Source: Metridium senile (lineage: Eukaryota; Cnidaria; Anthozoa; Actiniaria; Metridiidae). From it: 64,000 nt of DNA. The notes under the pieces are model-generated. The model was given only the letters and a program-made list of their open reading frames with translations. It searched no databases and was not told the origin of the DNA. The stretch lies in the NCBI GenBank assembly GCA_949775045.1, contig OX459100.1, forward strand, positions 2,915,936 to 2,979,935, written 5' to 3'. Positions 1 to 12,450 of this stretch are shown here, piece after piece; the first letter of the stretch is position 1, and every line of letters starts with the position of its first letter. Both the position numbers and the translations under genes were made by a program.

Positions 1-215
1 GAATTCTAGGTTTCAAAATAAGTTTTAATCAATCAAAATCCAAAATTTAATACCAAAAATTACACACCAATTTTCCACAAATGTTAAAATAGTTTTTTCA
101 CTGAAGAATTCTAGGTTTCAAAATAAGTTTTAATCAATGATAATCCAAAATTTAATATCAAAACATCTTACTCATTTTTTCACAAATGTTGACGTTTTCA
201 CTGAAAAATTCTTGG
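1..215. repeat. 105-bp direct repeat
   Basis: Two copies starting at 1 and 106 (GAATTCTAGGTTTCAAAATA...), followed by a partial third near 200. The first may be cut by the window edge. Confidence 0.8.
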
Positions 216-529
216 AATTTTTCGCAGGACTCTTGTGGCATTTTTATCGAATTATTATCTAGTGTTGATAATCGAAAAACACGGCTCCAATGCGTTCAAT
301 CTCTGATTAGCGGTTGAAAGAATCCGAAATGATAAATTATCATTGGTTGGCCGTCAAATATCTTGATAATTAAGATTTGCGTTTTTTACTCGGAAAACAA
401 AGATATATGTAATGATCTAGACAACTTTCCTGATTAAATCGAGACAGCAGCTGATCATTCTTGTGAAATTTTGAAGGTGAGATATAGCCAGTTATTGAAA
501 TGCTGCTCTCTCTCTATTTTTATATATCA

Positions 530-985
530 ATCATTAATTTATTTTTGTGTTTATTTTTGTATTTATCTATTTGTGTATATCTTTGTTTTGGTATATCTTT
601 ATTTTTTTATTGATGTATTTTTGGAATTATTGTAAATTTGTTTATTTATATTTTGTATCATTCATTAATTTTTGTAAGTCTGTTAAGTATGTATGTCTTT
701 ATTTTTGTATTAATGAATTAATTTATTCATTCATTTATTCATTTTCGTATTTATTTATTAGTTCATTTATATATTTTGGAATCTTTGTATGTATTTCTTT
801 AGTGTTTTTTTTTTGTATTTATTTATTTATTTAATGTATGTATTCATATATTTTTGTATTTATTTATTTTTGTATTCATTTATTTATTCAATTATTGAAT
901 CATTTATTCTTGTATTCATTTTTGTATTTATTTATGTATTTACTTTTGTATTCATTTATTTATTCATTCATTTATATAATACGAT
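530..985. repeat. TTTATT/TTTGTATT low-complexity tract
   Basis: T-rich degenerate short-period repeat. The open frames over it are repeats of Phe/Tyr/Ile and are not genes. Confidence 0.85.
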
Positions 986-1054
986 GCTTTCAACGACATT
1001 TCATATACAACAGAGAGAATAATTAATTAGAATCAATATTATTAAACGATCGAT

Positions 1055-1545
1055 CTTATCCCACTTTCGATATTGTGGTTGAGTGAAAGTGGGCTATCCT
1101 TTTTTAATTTTTTACTATACTATAACAAAACAATTATTAAATAATTTAATGTTTGCTTGGCTTGAAGCATGAAATAAAGGGTGAATGGTGGTAAAAACAA
1201 AGTCCCGGAAAAACAGTGAGCTATACTTTTTTTGTTAACCCGGAGTCTCATTTCGGTTTATATTGTGTATGATCACTTCCGATATTTTGGTTGAATGATG
1301 ACCATACACAAATCAATCAAAGAGGCCCAACAAAACAATGGGCATTCCTTTTTTCCCCCAGAGTCTCGTTTTGATTTATATTACCTATGGTCACTTTCGA
1401 TATTTTGGTTGAATGATGACCATACACAAATCATGATCAATCAAAGCGGCCAAACGAAATTTTTTTTTGTTTCCCCAGTCTTGTTTTGGTTTATATTGTG
1501 TATGATCCCTTGATCCCTTAACCAAAATATTGAAAGTGGGCTGTT
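1055..1545. repeat. about 120-bp tandem repeat with inverted ends
   Basis: The phrase CACTTTCGATATTTTGGTTG recurs near 1061, 1271 and 1390, followed by a matching stretch about 120 bp long. The right end (about 1515-1540) is the reverse complement of the left end, so this may be an amplified fold-back element. Confidence 0.6.
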
Positions 1546-1707
1546 CACTCTGTTCCTCCTACTGTTATATCAAGCAAGGTTTCGATATAAACAAAACCAT
1601 CGAACGACGTCTAATACGGCAAACACTATCGAACAAGCTAATGAAAGATACACCGAACAACACTTGAGGGCGGATAAAAATCGAACCAACTTAGAATTTA
1701 TAAACGA

Positions 1708-1726
1708 CCCCCCCCCCCCCCCCCCC
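1708..1726. repeat. poly-C tract
   Basis: About 18 consecutive C residues; length is likely variable and hard to sequence. Confidence 0.9.
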
Positions 1727-1739
1727 ATTAAATGAAATT

Positions 1740-2310
1740 GTATATAGAGTATGTAATATTTTGTCGAGAAAATGTTCGTTAATCCGGTCTAGAGGTACAC
1801 CCTAGAAACCAGAGGGCCAGCTTCTTAATTTATTGGTTTATTTAGCGTTTATATTTAGCATGTGTAATGTTTTGTCGAGAAAATGTTCGTTAATCCGGTC
1901 TAGAGGTACACCCTAGAAACCAGAGGGCCAGCTTCTTAATTTATTGGTTTATTTAGCGTTTATATTTAGCATGTGTAATGTTTTGTCGAGAAAATGTTTG
2001 TTGATCAAGTCTGGTGCTACTCTAGAAACCAGAGGGTCAGTTTCTTAATTTATTGATTTTTTTAGCGTTTATATTTACTAATAGCCTGTGTAATGTTTTG
2101 TCGATAAAATGTTTGTTGATCAAGTCTGGTGCTATACCCTAGAAACCAGGGGGTCAGTTTCTTAATTTATTGGTTTATATATAGCGTTTATATTTAGCCT
2201 GTGTAATGTATTTATCGAAGAAATGTTTGTTGATCAAGTCTGGTGACGTGCTACCCTAGAAACTAGAGGGATTTTTTAATTCATTGTTTGATTTTAACGC
2301 GTCTATTTTT
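1740..2310. repeat. 111-bp minisatellite, five copies
   Basis: The phrase TGTAATGTTTTGTCGAGAAA recurs with starts at 1752, 1863, 1974, 2089 and 2202. The first three copies are nearly identical and the later two diverge. Confidence 0.9.
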
Positions 2311-3880
2311 AGGACCTTTTAGCGTTTGTAATTTCTCGTCGTTTCTTGCCGGTGCTTACCAACCATCATATTTACAAATGTCAAAGCAAAAAAAAAAAAT
2401 AACCTCTTGTACTAAGGGGTTAGTTTAGTTCAATTTTTCTGTAAAAAGCTTTGACCATTCACACAGCTCGTAGTAGCAATGAATACATATATTTATATTT
2501 AAAAAATAGTTAAAGAATTATTACATTAAATGGTGTACTAACAAAGATATAAATTGGCATTATTAATAACAATAGTTGCTTTTATGTTCACCACAGAAAC
2601 TAATTTCCAGCATCTCGGTTCTGGCATGTCTATTTAAAAATAGAATTATACACTAAATGCTGTACTCAAAAAGAGTTTATATGGCATTCGCTATAAATAA
2701 ACAATAGTTGCTTTTATGTTCACCATGCACCATGATAATTGAAACAATACAAGTCTACCCCCTAAAACAGAAAATAATTTCCAGCATCTCAGTTCTGTTG
2801 TGTCGTTATCGCCATAAGTAATTTACCCGATATCAGTTACGATTTAATAATACTTCTCTAGTAAATTCATTTTGTAATTTCATTTTGTATAACATATTTT
2901 CAGTAAACATTTTTTCGTCAAGGGGACTTTTTTTCTAATGAAAAAAGTTCAAGGTCAATGGTTTTTTTCAGCATTTTCTTAAGCTAATGGGGCGTAATTT
3001 CATTTTGTAAAACAGATTTTTAGACTCGTCAAGATTATATATTTTTTCTAATGAAAAAGTTTCGTGTACGGTATGGGTTGTTTAAGCACTTTCTTATGCT
3101 AATGGAGCGTCTATAGGCCTAGAATGTTCTATATTCTATGAGTCTTTAATGTATTATTTAAGTGCTAGTCAATTCGACATGAATTGCCACCATCAAACTG
3201 TAGGATCCACTCAAAACGAGGAAGTTGGACTACCATGCAATATCAATTATTGATCTAGATTCCAAGCCGTATTTTATCATTTATATATGTAATGTGAGAG
3301 CTTGTTTTTCTATTAGATTTTCTTGGTTAAGAATAGAAAATCAGTTCATATTAATTATTAATCTATATATTGGCTTTATCATTTTATCGTATTTATATGT
3401 ATATCTATGTTTGTGCAATTTCTTGTTATTATATTACACCTCGTATTCTAGTTGGGAATGTATTCATTTATGGATAAATTAATTCATATATTTCAGTTAT
3501 TTTTTATGTTTACAATGTCAATTATTGATCTAGTTGCTGTATATTTCTTCTCGTTAGTTTTATTTGTGTAATATCTCGAAGCCTGTTTTTATGTTACTCC
3601 TCGTATTTAAAAAATGGTTTGGATATATTTATCAATAAATGTAATCCAATTATTTTTATTGGTTATTTTTTATATTCTAATATCAATTATTTATCTACAG
3701 TGGCCACCCGCTTAATACGGCCACCCCGTTATTGCGGCCAGTTTTTTAGGTTATTTTTTTTTTTCAGATATATGCATGCGTTTGTTATTATTTTCATTTA
3801 ATATTCCTTATTTTCATTCGATTATTTTCATTTCAAAGCGAACCAAAAACATTCACATCACTTTGAATGTGAATGTTTTT
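2310..3880. other. AT-rich intergenic DNA, no gene seen
   Basis: Contains two related stretches at about 2510-2620 and 2640-2790 (ACAATAGTTGCTTTTATGTTCACCA), and two more at about 2860-2960 and 2995-3110 (TAATTTCATTTTGTAAAACA). At 3700-3740 the sequence CAGTGGCCACCCGCTTAA and following resembles the end of a pogo/Tigger-type DNA transposon. No supported coding region. Confidence 0.5.
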
Positions 3881-3882
3881 AT

Positions 3883-4102
3883 TTAAGGCCCGGGCAAACG
3901 GCTTCAACATTTGCTTCAACATCCGTTCGATTTTGTTGAATGGCAATGTTTAAACGCTCTTAAACTCTTTCAACACTGTTGAAACGTGTTGAATCAATTT
4001 TGAATTGATGTTGAAAGAGTTTAAAAGCGTTTAAACATTGCCATTCAACAAAATCGAACGGATGTTGAAGCAAATGTTAAAACCGTTTGCCCGGGCCCTT
4101 AA
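3883..4102. mobile_element. palindromic MITE, family 1 copy 1, flanked by TTAA
   Basis: About 212 bp fold-back with arms starting GGCCCGGGCAAACGG and ending in its complement; the arms match for most of their length. TTAA lies at 3883-3886 and 4099-4102. A second copy is at 39112-39325. Internally it is built from repeated GTTGAAA/TTTCAAC and GTTTAAAC words. Confidence 0.85.
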
Positions 4103-4693
4103 CAATTATTCGCCAAAAGCGAGCTGAATATCGAGTAAAATAACCGAGAAAAAGTCGAGTTTATTCAGTTCACCATATCCACCGAGCCTGAGGTGATTAA
4201 TTGTTTTAGTATACACAGTTGATTATTAAAAAAAAAAAAAATGATGACCAGCCACTTTCAAATCAAATAAAAACTATATAGAGGCTCGGCAAAATACGTA
4301 CGCAACTCGTAAAATATCAACCCGTAATACCCAAGAAAATATTTAATAGGTGGTATATATTTTGTATTTCTAAAGGCACGTGACAGGCTGTAGGGGATTA
4401 TCGAAAAATAATCCGAAGTTCTCGAGCCAATCAGCGCGCGCAATTTTCTAAAACTGTGCGGTTTAACTAAACGATGTAAGCATGGGGCATATTTATTAAT
4501 GATAATTTTTCACCTACTGAATGGCTATTAAATCACTATGACGCGACACAATGCACTACTTTAATCGTCATTATCGCAGTCTGAGAAATGGCTAATAGCC
4601 ATGTATGCAGTAAAATCCATCACACAGTACCAATTTGATTAGCATGAATGAAGTGTCCGTGCTTTATTACACGTCGTTCGCATTTTAGATTAC

Positions 4694-5285
4694 ACTAATT
4701 TCAAAAACATTGTCGCAGTAAGCAACAGCCATCACGCCAAGACCGAAATGAATGCTGGTTCTATCAGACCTATTTCAAAAACATTGTCGCAGTAAGCAAC
4801 AGGCATCACGCCAAGACCGAAATGAATGCTGGTTCTATCAGACTTATTTCAAAAATATTGTCGCAGTAAGCAACAGGCATCACGCCAAGACCGAAATGAA
4901 TGCTGGTTCTATCAGACTTATTTCAAAAATATTGTCGCAGTAAGCAACAGGCATCACGCCAAGACCGAAATGAATGCTGGTTCTATCAGACTTATTTCAA
5001 AAATATTGTCGCAGTAAGCAACAGGCATCACGCCAAGACCGAAATGAATGCTGGTTCTATCAGACCTATTTCAAAAACATTGTCGCAGTAAGCAACAGGC
5101 ATCACGCCAAGACTGAAATGAATGCTGGTTCTATCAGACTTATTTCAAAAACATTGTCGCAGTAAGCAACAGGCATCACGCCAAGACCGAAATGAATGCT
5201 GGTTCTATCACACTTATTTCAAAAATGTTGTCGCAGTAAGCAACAAGCATCACGCCAAGACCGAAATGAATGCTGGTTCTATGCT
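4694..5285. repeat. 74-bp satellite, eight copies, at the edge of an inverted-repeat element
   Basis: GTCGCAGTAAGCAAC recurs at 4712, 4786, 4860, 4934, 5008, 5082, 5156 and 5230. Copies are almost identical, implying recent amplification. The unit includes CCAAGACCGAAATGAATGCT, which returns inverted at 7025-7060. Open frames of 63 codons repeat every 74 bp and are artefacts. Confidence 0.95.
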
Positions 5286-5327
5286 GGTAATGTATTGAAA
5301 TCAGACTTCTTGTCACGATCGTGAGTT

Positions 5328-5715
5328 CTAAAGTACCTTAATATGTAACAGAAAATGTTTTTTCAACTAAACAGATATTTTAATATTTTAGCATTGTCAT
5401 ATGAAAGAGCCACCAGAAATAGGCATGTTTGGAAGGTTTTGATGCTCTGGCTAAAATACCAAAGAAGTTATGCTCAATGAAAAATGTAGAGATTTGTATG
5501 TAATTTTTGTTTTGGTGTTTTTCTGATTTTTCAAACTCTTGTAGCTTCTTGCAAATTTAATCGTTTGTTTCTCAAACTTTCACAAGTTATTGTTATGGTG
5601 AATGTTTTATCATATGATAGCTTTCTTTTTCTTAAAACATCAATTTTAAAAATTATGATAATTGGCGGCGGCCATTTTATATTTATTAAAGTCGTCTATT
5701 GTGACTTTTTTCAGG
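5328..5715 (+). repeat. dispersed repeat R410, copy 1
   Basis: About 390-bp sequence shared with 20374-20745 (same strand) and, in part, 13575-13815 (opposite strand). Shared words include GGAAGGTTTTGATGCTCTGG and AAAAATGTAGAGATTTGTAT. Type not recognised; no long open frame. Confidence 0.8.
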
Positions 5716-5983
5716 TGTATACATGTGTTGTTTTATTACAATCAATTCTGCTAATAACAACGTGAGGGGCGTAAGGGTTTGCGATTATGCGGTTTCGCGT
5801 TATTTATGGTTCTTTTTTTTCCATTAATAAGTGCGGTTTTGCAAAACTGAGCGGTATGCGTTTTCTCTGTTATTTTCGGACTCGGTTAACGGTGAGAAAC
5901 GTTTTTCTATCTATTTTTTGCGGTTGCTATTTCTAGCTTATAATATACTGTACAAAATTACTCTATTCTGATTGGTCGATTAA

Positions 5984-6370
5984 CGGGTTAGCTCAGTTGG
6001 AAGAGCACGGCCTGTTAACCGGGAGGTCGGGGGTTCAAACCCCAGCCGGACCATCACTCAGGGTCTTTAAATAATTGAGGAGAATGTTATAACTTTGTAT
6101 TTATTTCGGTTTATAATTGTTAGGCTTCGCGTCCTCTCGGATAAGGACGTTAAATCGGAGGTCCCGTCTCGCCACTCACACACTAACCATTAATCGGGGG
6201 GACGTAAAAGAACGACTGAGGACGCAGGTCACGACCATCCTCAGTGAAAGGCCTACACTTACACTAATATATACTAACTACTAACAGCTAACTACAATGT
6301 GTAAATCGCATTTGAATATATACACATAGAAAGTGCGCTATATAAATACATTATCATCATTATCATTATC
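5984..6370 (+). mobile_element. tRNA-derived SINE
   Basis: The head resembles a tRNA: A-box-like TTAGCTCAGTTGG (from 5988), anticodon-like CTGTTAA, B-box GGTTCAAACCC and 3' CCGGACC. The anticodon and T stems no longer pair well, so this is not a functional tRNA. A body of about 250 bp follows, with the tail GCGCTATATAAATA then an ATTATC-type simple repeat, typical of many animal SINEs. It should be transcribed by RNA polymerase III if active. Target-site duplications were not resolved. Confidence 0.75.
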
Positions 6371-6554
6371 GAGAGGAGTACAATTAAATCGTGAATTGTA
6401 CTCAGAGTACCAATTAGTATATTATAAAGAAAAAATCACACCATCTTCTTTACAATTTGTTATTAATAGATGCTCGTGATGTTTTGAAAGTTATGAAATT
6501 GGACTCGCCTATTGACAAATTGTACACAAGATCGTGCGATTTCCTATACAAATG

Positions 6555-6985
6555 TTTGTGCGGTTTGCGGCGTTTGTCTATTTTTTTTGTGCGGTTTTGC
6601 AGTTTTTGTCTATTTTTTTGTGCGGTTTTGCAGTTTTTGTCTATTTTTTTGTGCGGTTTTGCGGTTTTTGTCTATTTTTTTTGTGCGGTTTTGCGGTTTT
6701 TGTCTATTTTTTTGTGCGGTTTTTGTCTATTTTTTTTGTGCGGTTTTGCAGTTTTTGTCTATTTTTTTGTGCGGTTTTGCGGTTTTTGTCTATTTTTTTT
6801 GTGCGGTTTTGCAGTTTTTGTCTATTTTTTTTGTGCGGTTTTGCAGTTTTTGTTTATTTTTTTTGTGCGGTTTTGCGGTTTTTGTCTATTTTTTTTGTGC
6901 GGTTTTGCAGTTTTTGTCTATTTTTTTGTGCGGTTTTGCGGTTTTTGTCTATTGTTTTTGTGCGGTTTTGCTGTTTCTAATCCCC
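6555..6985. repeat. 31-bp minisatellite (TGCGGTTTTGC + T-rich spacer)
   Basis: About 13-14 copies of GTGCGGTTTTGCGGTTTTTG followed by TCTATTTTTTTT. All three forward frames stay open across the array, giving Phe/Val/Cys-rich artefact proteins. Confidence 0.95.
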
Positions 6986-7141
6986 CTTACGCCCCCTCAA
7001 CAAGTCTGATTTCAATACATTTCGAGTACAAAGCCAGCATTCGTTTCGGTCTTGGCTTGATGCCTTTTGCTTAAACGTTTTTTGCCAGACTGTATTTCAT
7101 GAATATGGTTCCGCGCTATAAAGACTTCTGACTTCTGACTT

Positions 7142-7169
7142 CTGACGAAGGGCTACAGCTTGAAACGTC
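7142..7169 (+). ncRNA. hammerhead-ribozyme-like core in a Penelope-like repeat
   Basis: CTGACGA, extra A, weak stem (GGGC/GCTT), GAAAC, GTC. The following 60 bp (GGTCAAGTTACAAGTTTCAT, TATTACCTATCG) match the repeats at 23.8, 29.7, 34.0 and 56.5 kb. The extra base between CTGANGA and the stem differs from the textbook core. Confidence 0.4.
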
Positions 7170-7709
7170 AGTAAATCTAATTTAACAATTTTTACGGTCA
7201 AGTTACAAGTTTCATTATATTACCTATCGTTTTATTTTATGCATACAGTATTTGCGCTCAATTAGTAATTTGATTTTACTTCAAGGATGTAGTGTCTGTT
7301 CTGTATTAATAGATACAGTAGCTATTTCATCTCATTTCATGTATACAGTTGAGCTATATATGTATAATATATAATACACCTTGATTTATTTTCCGTTTTT
7401 GACGATAGATTTATTCGTCATTTTTTCATTTTAATACATATGAAATTGAAACGAAGACATTTGAAATAATATTTTTTTTTAATGTCAAAAATTTAAAAAA
7501 ACTTCTTGGAGTAAAAATGTTTTGTCGTGTCGCGAACGCCGCCATGTTTAACACAGGAAGCCCGTCCGGCTATTGGAGCAGTTATACTACTATGATTAAT
7601 CTGTAATGTCTTACAGCAGGAATATCGATAAATATAATTGTTTTTAGAACATTTAATTTTTTAAGTTTTCATTATAGTTTTTGATTTAGTTATTCGTATG
7701 AGTAACTTT

Positions 7710-7712
<3 letters not shown>

Positions 7713-7760
<48 letters not shown>

Positions 7761-7761
7761 T
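7713..7761. repeat. (ATC)n microsatellite
   Basis: About 16 perfect ATC units. Confidence 0.95.
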
Positions 7762-8400
7762 TTGTCATTATTTTTATCCCAACTGCTATTGTATAAAATA
7801 TTATTATCATAAATAATAATTTTCACAACTATCATAATGTCTATTTTCAATGCTAAAGGGTATTACCATAATATAGACATAATAATTATGACTTTTGTAT
7901 AATACTATTGATGTTCATTTTCCCAAATATTATAATATCTCTTTTAAATGCTATATAAATTATCATCATTGAAGGCATTATATTTATTATTGCAATTGTA
8001 CAAAACTATTATTATCATAAATTATCATTTTCACAACTATTATAATATATATATTCATTGCTATAGGTATTATCATCATAATAGGTATACTAATGTTTGC
8101 TATAGTATATAAAACTATTAGTATCATAAATGATCAATTTCACAACTATTATTATCATCGACTACTATTTTCCTAATTATTTTAATATTTCTATATTCAC
8201 TGCAGCTATAGGTAATAATGTATCTACCCTGATCACAAAATAAAAGGTTTTTATTATCATAGAAACCATAATAATTATTGCTAAAGTACAATACTATCAT
8301 TATGGTCGATTATCATTTTCCCAACTATTATAATATAGATTTTCATTGCTATGCGTATTATTATCATAGAAAGCTTAAAGATTATTGCTATAGTACCTTG
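7762..8400. repeat. degenerate 110-130-bp tandem repeat
   Basis: ATTTTCACAACTATTATAAT followed by ATTCATTGCTATAGGTATTA recurs about five times with heavy divergence. Confidence 0.6.
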
Positions 8401-9450
8401 CTTTATGTTGCCAATTTATTCTTTGACAAACGATGTAGATGGGTGGTCACATCATGCTGTGCAACGCAGGCTACTGAAAGGAAGAAAAAATACACACTCT
8501 AAAATCGGTGATGGTTCAGGAATCACATGTCGTCTAAAACAACATAAGCATAACGTTTTTACAAACTATCTTTTCGGTCACGAAACGTCACGAACCGTCA
8601 CGAAACTACACGAAAAAGGGGACGAAACGGGCGTTTTGTTTTCAAGGTGAGTCAGTTGTGATAACAAAGGAGAAGAACGTTTCAAATTCATAAAAATGAT
8701 AATTCATTCATTGTTAGTGGACTAAAGCAGCTTGCACACCCAGGATTTCACTGTTGTACTTCCATCGCTTCGCACACAAAACGACACAAAACGATCAATT
8801 TTAAGGTAAGTGTGTTTCGATCACGGCGTAGAAAAAAAGTTACAAACCAATGTAAACATTAAGTAGACTGTAGAATCACAAAGCAAGTTGTTGCTGCTTT
8901 TTTATTACAGATAACTAATAGTGTTGATAACTTGCCCATCAAATGGAGATGTCACTTGCAGGGCGAGTTTTGATCAGAAAGAACTGAAAAAACAAATTTA
9001 GACGCTAATTCACGCACGTTACGTAGATCAAAACAGGATTTTATCATTCGTCTACTGATCGTACCATTTGCTTCAAGGAAAATAACAATGATCAGAATTA
9101 AAGGAGAAAAAAAACACAGAGCAAATTCACTTATAAAAGTTTAAAATTCATGTACCATAGAACTGTTATTACATAGTATAACTTAAACATTACTTTTATA
9201 GCCGAGAAGTTACTATTTCTTTTAAACCATCACCAATACCGCGCGCACATAGGAAGAGGCTATCAATTTAAAACAAGCTCAAACATTTAGACCATGAAGG
9301 CCAGACAAAAAGTTACAAATTCAGACATCTAGCCGGGGCATACCTTATCATCTTTCCGTTTCCACTGAGACACAAGCCCTCTAGGTAATTTCGGGACGTT
9401 TCACTCTATAAGTTTATTCCATGTTGAAAGTCTCAGCATTTAAATGTAAT
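8400..9450. other. non-repetitive stretch, no gene confirmed
   Basis: Base composition rises here. Repeated CACGAAAC words lie at 8575-8615, and a strong donor-like AG|GTGAGT at 8645-8652 closes an open frame of about 70 codons. I find no convincing acceptor or protein similarity, so I do not call an exon. Confidence 0.3.
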
Positions 9451-11650
9451 TTGATTCCCAATTTTTTTTTTTTTTTTTGAATCCAATCAACCACGTTTTT
9501 AATTTTCCTGAGCCACTTATTAAAATGCATTTCTGAATCTATTTTAATTTGTTAATTATATTTCCAATAAGCCGTTTGTGATCGGTTCATTTTCGATTTT
9601 ATGCTCATTCTGTTGCAAAGATCCTTGTTTCAATATATATTCGATGTCATATTATTTTTTTTAAAAAGGAATATTAAATTTCTCATTTCGTTGTGGCAGA
9701 ATCCTTTTGATGTTTTCATTTCTTTAAAGTTGTTTTTAAAACAAAAACGTTTTGTTTTAAAAATAACATTCAAGCAAGCATTGAATACGTTCTTTATTAT
9801 TTTTAATTATTAGAAATCTGCTTTGAATTTCTGTGGATAATCCTATAATATCAATTAAATGCTTTTTGTACAGTACAATCTTTTTTTAATTTCGGTGAAA
9901 CGTTATTTTTTTTATATTTTTTTTTTGCCACCCACCAGTTTTTTTCCTTTTTATTTTTATTTCAATTGTTGCATCTCTTCTTATGTCTAAATCATATTTT
10001 CTCTATTCCTAATTCACGCATCAGTATTAAATATTCCTCTTTTTCAAAAAAAAATTTCTTTGTGGCGTAGTCTTTCTTTTATCAAGATTTAAAACCGAGC
10101 TTTATCAGTTTGAACAATTTAACTATGCAAATTTCACAATGAGTTTATTTCTTCGTTGCCAATGTAATTCCTCTGTGTCAATTTTATCGCCAGTTTCTTT
10201 GATAACTTTTCGAAAGTTGTAATTGAAGTCTAATTATCAAATATTTCAAACCCATAACAGATCTTATCATTCGAGAGGATATGCAATATTAGCTACATTC
10301 GAAGAGTTTTTGGCTTAAAAATTCGAGTTCAGAAAAAGTTGTTCATGAAAATTTTCATGTTACGAATTTTATCAGTTTTTGCTTAAATATTCGAAAAAAA
10401 GTTAATTTTCATGTTACCAATCATTTTAACAGGTTCTTATCAGTTTTTTCTAAACATTTTCTTCCCAAATTTTCCAATTATCAAATATTTCCGATAACAA
10501 ATTTAATCACTTCAAAGTCTTATTATTAGTAGTGCACATTTCTAGACGAATTCCTGTTTAAAAATGTAAAAAAAGTTAATATTTGATTTTTACCGACTTC
10601 CACATTTTTAAACCAATCTTTTCCTAGCGTATTCAATAATCGGCTTCCATTGTAAGGACCATATCAGATTTTAATCTTAGTCTATGTGTTTTGTTGCAGT
10701 GTTTTAGGAGGTAATATTTACAAATATAAATAAGTGGATTTTCTCTTTCTAGATGCCGACTTAAATGCCTTTCTATTTATCTGTAATTTTGGCTAACAAT
10801 GAATTCATCATGTTTTCTATTATATTCTACCGTGTTTAATTAACATAACGGTAAAACGGCTTCCATTGAAAAAAGGGTGAATAAAAAACAAACTTTAAAC
10901 TCAATTCGCAATTATGTTATCCCTATTCTTTATATAACATATTACAACCACTGATCTTTCATTTTTTCAAAAATTCCTTTCGTATTTATTTTATTGATAC
11001 AGGAACCCATTATTGATATAAATGATTTCTTCGCGGTATTTTCTTTATAACAGTAACAAAGATTTTATGAAGAAATATAGCAATTCTAATATTTATTTTT
11101 TTACTTTCTCATTTTGTGACGTTTTTCTCGATAATTTGATCTTTTTTTAAATAGAAATTCTCCTATTTTTTAATTAATATAAGTTATCATATCGTATTTA
11201 TTTTATTAATATCAATAATTTCTTCGCGGTATTTTCTTCATAACTTTAAAAAGATAACAAGGTTTCGTAGAGGAAAACAGCAAACTTGAACATTCTATTC
11301 ACATTTTCTTTCTCATTCTCTGTTATGTTTTACTCAATAATTTGATATTTTTTTAAAATAGAAACTTTAGTTTATTTTTCGAGAGAAAGTTCTCTAGAAA
11401 CCAACCCTATATCTCGGATTCGATAATTTGTATTATTTGTTGTGCAAATAAAAACAAAGTAAGTTTAATCAATTTTCTTCGACTTCACTTAAGCATCATT
11501 TGTAAATTGTGAAGTCAATTTGTCACTAAGAAGATAGATTCTATCCATTTGAATGTATTCATTATTCTTTATTTGCCGTATCATTAATTGTGCCAATAAG
11601 TGGAGATTCCTAAATTGTATAAAAAAGGAAATTTTGTGTGCGCTAGTTTA
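9451..11650. other. AT-rich intergenic DNA
   Basis: Contains a poly-T run near 9460-9478 and a diverged direct repeat (ATTTCTTCGCGGTATTTTCT) at about 11020 and 11220. No gene seen. Confidence 0.6.
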
Positions 11651-11654
11651 ACAT

Positions 11655-12003
11655 TCGTCTTCATTATCATCACTATCATCATCATCATCACTATCATCTC
11701 CTTCGTCTGATTACCATGCATCATCATCATCGTCGTCGTCGTCGTCGTCGTCACCATCATCATTCATCATTCCATCATTACTATCATCACCATAATCATC
11801 ATCACTACCACCATCATCATTCATAATCTCCATCATTTCTATCATCACCATAAGCATCGTCACTATCATCATCATCATCATCACTACCACCATCATCATT
11901 CATCATCTCCATCATTTCTATCATCACCATAAGCATCGTCACTATCATCATCATCACTACCACCATCATCATTCATCATCTCAATCATTACTATTATCCC
12001 CAT

Positions 12004-12059
<56 letters not shown>

Positions 12060-12118
12060 CTACCACCATCATCATTCATCATCTCAATCATTACTATCAT
12101 CCCCATAATCATTGTCAC

Positions 12119-12204
<86 letters not shown>

Positions 12205-12450
12205 CTACCACCATCATCATTCATCATCTCAATCATTACTATCATCGCCATAAGCATCGTCACTATCATCATCATCATCATCACTACCACCATCATCATT
12301 CATCATCTCAATCATTACTATCATCGCCATAATCATCGTCACTACCATCACAATCACAATCTTTACTATCATCATCACATTTATCACAATCATCATCCTC
12401 ACTATCATCATCATCACCATCATCGTCATCATCTTAATCATTCATAATGA
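11655..12450. repeat. (ATC)n compound minisatellite with about 105-bp higher-order unit
   Basis: Long ATC tracts alternate with CATTCATCATCTCAATCATT and CATAAGCATCGTCACTATCA. Ser-, Met- or Asp-run frames on both strands are artefacts. Confidence 0.95.

Larger units (their letters stand above)
5763..7003. mobile_element. inner TIR element carrying TGCGGTTTT repeats
   Basis: Left end TGAGGGGCGTAAGGG (5763) and right end CCCCCTTACGCCCCCTCA (to about 7003) are inverted copies. The inside is rich in TGCGGTTTTGC words and holds the SINE and the 31-bp minisatellite. Nested in the family 2 composite. Confidence 0.6.
4694..7065. mobile_element. composite inverted-repeat element (family 2, long form)
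   Basis: The left end (5245-5313: GCCAAGACCGAAATG ... GTATTGAAATCAGACTTCTT) is matched in inverse orientation at about 7003-7062. Between them lie dispersed repeat R410, an inner TIR element (5763-7003), a SINE and a 31-bp minisatellite. A short form of the same family (about 220 bp) is at 43705-43925. No transposase frame is seen, so it is non-autonomous. Confidence 0.65.

Noticed and set aside
3701..3740. A full pogo/Tigger transposon
   Set aside because: Only one end-like sequence is visible; no opposite end and no transposase in the neighbourhood.
5984..6053. A functional tRNA-Asn gene
   Set aside because: The anticodon and T stems do not pair properly, the 5' acceptor strand does not match CCGGACC, and a SINE body with a simple-repeat tail follows. 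It is the head of a SINE.
6457..7074. 205-codon Phe/Val/Cys-rich frame
   Set aside because: Product of the 31-bp minisatellite, open in all three frames.
7713..7761. CRISPR-like array in the tandem repeats of this window
   Set aside because: Repeats are simple or head-to-tail satellites without unique spacers, in an animal genome.
8438..8646. Possible exon ending at a strong AG|GTGAGT donor
   Set aside because: No convincing acceptor, no recognisable protein and no partner exon. Kept only as a remark.
11711..12447. Asp-, Met- and Ser-run frames
   Set aside because: Translations of the ATC array.
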